7,101 nucleotides of DNA from DATGLE01 sp035294325. Lineage in GTDB: Bacteria; Chloroflexota; Ktedonobacteria; Ktedonobacterales; Ktedonobacteraceae. Location of the stretch: positions 1 to 7,101 of the forward strand of contig DATGLE010000179.1 of assembly GCA_035294325.1 (NCBI GenBank). The letters are read 5' to 3'. A model generated the notes under the pieces. The model did not search any database and had not been told where the DNA came from. It worked only from the letters and a program-made list of their open reading frames with translations. Shown here piece after piece: positions 6,230 through 7,101 of the stretch. Numbering within the stretch: the first letter of the stretch is position 1; every line of letters begins with the position of its first letter. The position numbers were made by a program, and so were the translations under genes.

Positions 6230-7101
6230 CTACCAGCGCCCCACCAGATCGCGCAGGTCGCGGATCTGCGCATCGTCGGACCACAGCGCTTCCATGATGC
6301 CGTAGGCCGCCAGCGCCTCCTCGTAACGATGCTCGCTCCGCAAATTCTTCGCGCCCTGCATCCCCGCCATCCACAGCGGCACAATCAATTCTTTGTCCTT
6401 GTTCGGGCGCTTCAGGGCTGCGAGCACCATGTGATTAATAACTGAGATACGCGAGCGTTCCGAGGCAACCGGCACCTTGAGTGCCTGAGTCTGTGGATCA
6501 AGGATTTTCTCGAACACATTGTACGCATCGCTATATTGTCCCAGATAGTAGTAGGTCTTCGCATCATAGAACGTTGGTCCGTCGTGCTCTACATAAACAA
6601 AGCGCTCGTCATCACTTGCAGAGGCGAAGGCATCATACATCTGCGCCGAAGCGGCCAGAGCATCTTGCTGGTAATGATTGTAGGCTTGCCCTTCTGCTAT
6701 CGCTGCAAGCGCCTTACTCTTTATCAGCGATGGGATCGGCTCCGTCGCATGATCGAGCAGATGTTGTGTCCGTAAAGCGGCATTGAGCGCCTGCTTTCCC
6801 TGCTTGCTACAGACTGAGAGCCATTCGAGGTCGTGAAAGATGACGAGTTGTAAAGCTAACTCTCCACTCTCTTCGGCATAGGTCAATGCCTGCTGCGCGT
6901 AGTTGCCAGCGCGCTGCGGCCCTTCCCGATGCAGAGCAAGCCTGGCCTTGAGCAGCAAGCATTGCGCGGCTAATTGCGCGGCCTCCTTGCGATGGATGGA
7001 AGACTCTTTGACCATCGTTTGCAAGGTGGGCAGATAGCCGGTGATGGCATCGAAGGCGATAGCAATATCTTCGTGCTGGCCTTTGGCAAGGTGGTAGCAG
7101 G
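6230..7101 (-). CDS. TPR-repeat protein, C-terminal part (N-terminus outside window)
   Basis: The minus-strand frame is open from the right edge (first full codon at 7099-7097) to a TAG at 6232-6230, giving 289 visible residues. The TTG at 7024 is inside the open frame and need not be the start, since the sequence upstream of it (CYHLAKGQHEDIAIAFDAIT) looks like the same helical protein. The visible part is alpha-helical with tetratricopeptide-like helix pairs near residues 41-78, 178-201 (YDAKTYYYLGQYSDAYNVFE) and 247-272 (RSEHRYEEALAAYGIMEAL). No enzyme motif, signal peptide or membrane segment is visible. Proteins of this look in Ktedonobacteria often carry an N-terminal XRE helix-turn-helix or an NTPase domain and act as regulators or scaffolds, but that part is not in the window. 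It converges on the helicase gene with 95 bp between the stops, so it is a separate transcription unit. Sampled rows are 45-52% GC, lower than the 60-83% of rows sampled in the helicase gene. Confidence 0.75.
   Translation of the reverse strand, partial: CYHLAKGQHEDIAIAFDAITGYLPTLQTMVKESSIHRKEAAQLAAQCLLLKARLALHREGPQRAGNYAQQALTYAEESGELALQLVIFHDLEWLSVCSKQGKQALNAALRTQHLLDHATEPIPSLIKSKALAAIAEGQAYNHYQQDALAASAQMYDAFASASDDERFVYVEHDGPTFYDAKTYYYLGQYSDAYNVFEKILDPQTQALKVPVASERSRISVINHMVLAALKRPNKDKELIVPLWMAGMQGAKNLRSEHRYEEALAAYGIMEALWSDDAQIRDLRDLVGRW

Noticed and set aside
6481..6786. Plus-strand frames opposite the TPR gene (6481-6786, 6536-6775)
   Set aside because: They are antisense to the continuous TPR frame, have no family resemblance and no convincing ribosome binding site that I can see.

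Overview
The window reads as a chromosomal accessory (defence-island-like) region of a GC-rich bacterium. The style fits Chloroflexota, perhaps Ktedonobacteria: a TPR-type protein reminiscent of the large XRE/TPR regulator families of that group, very long COG1205-like helicases, and dispersed intergenic repeats with the core cgctgcgctcaggatgac. This lineage call is an inference; there is no rRNA or other marker gene in the window.

Layout. (1) Positions 1-503, plus strand: the last 166 codons of a protein that enters from the left edge. Its sequence matches the C-terminal tail of Eco57I/PglX/DrmMI-type adenine-specific DNA methyltransferases. The catalytic part lies outside the window. (2) Positions 504-620: a short intergenic region carrying a dispersed repeat (one full and one half unit) and the ribosome binding site of the next gene. 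(3) Positions 621-6134, plus strand: one intact gene of 1837 codons. It encodes a superfamily 2 DEAH helicase of the COG1205/YprA (MrfA) kind with many zinc-binding cysteine clusters, a C-terminal MZB/DUF1998 domain, and a Vsr-like endonuclease domain at the extreme C-terminus. (4) Positions 6135-6229: a convergent intergenic region with a second copy of the same repeat pair and a 10-bp perfect inverted repeat. (5) Positions 6230-7101, minus strand: the C-terminal 289 codons of a TPR-rich protein that runs out of the right edge.

How they may work together. A DNA methyltransferase followed on the same strand by a giant helicase with a DUF1998/MZB domain is the core arrangement of anti-phage systems such as DISARM (DrmMI, DrmA, DrmB) and resembles Druantia, whose DruE is a giant helicase-DUF1998 protein. 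Here helicase, MZB domain and a putative nuclease are in one polypeptide. A self/non-self system in which the methyltransferase marks host DNA and the helicase-nuclease attacks unmarked DNA is a reasonable hypothesis, but it is not proven by this sequence. The TPR gene is on the opposite strand, is visibly lower in GC in sampled rows, and is probably not part of the same unit.
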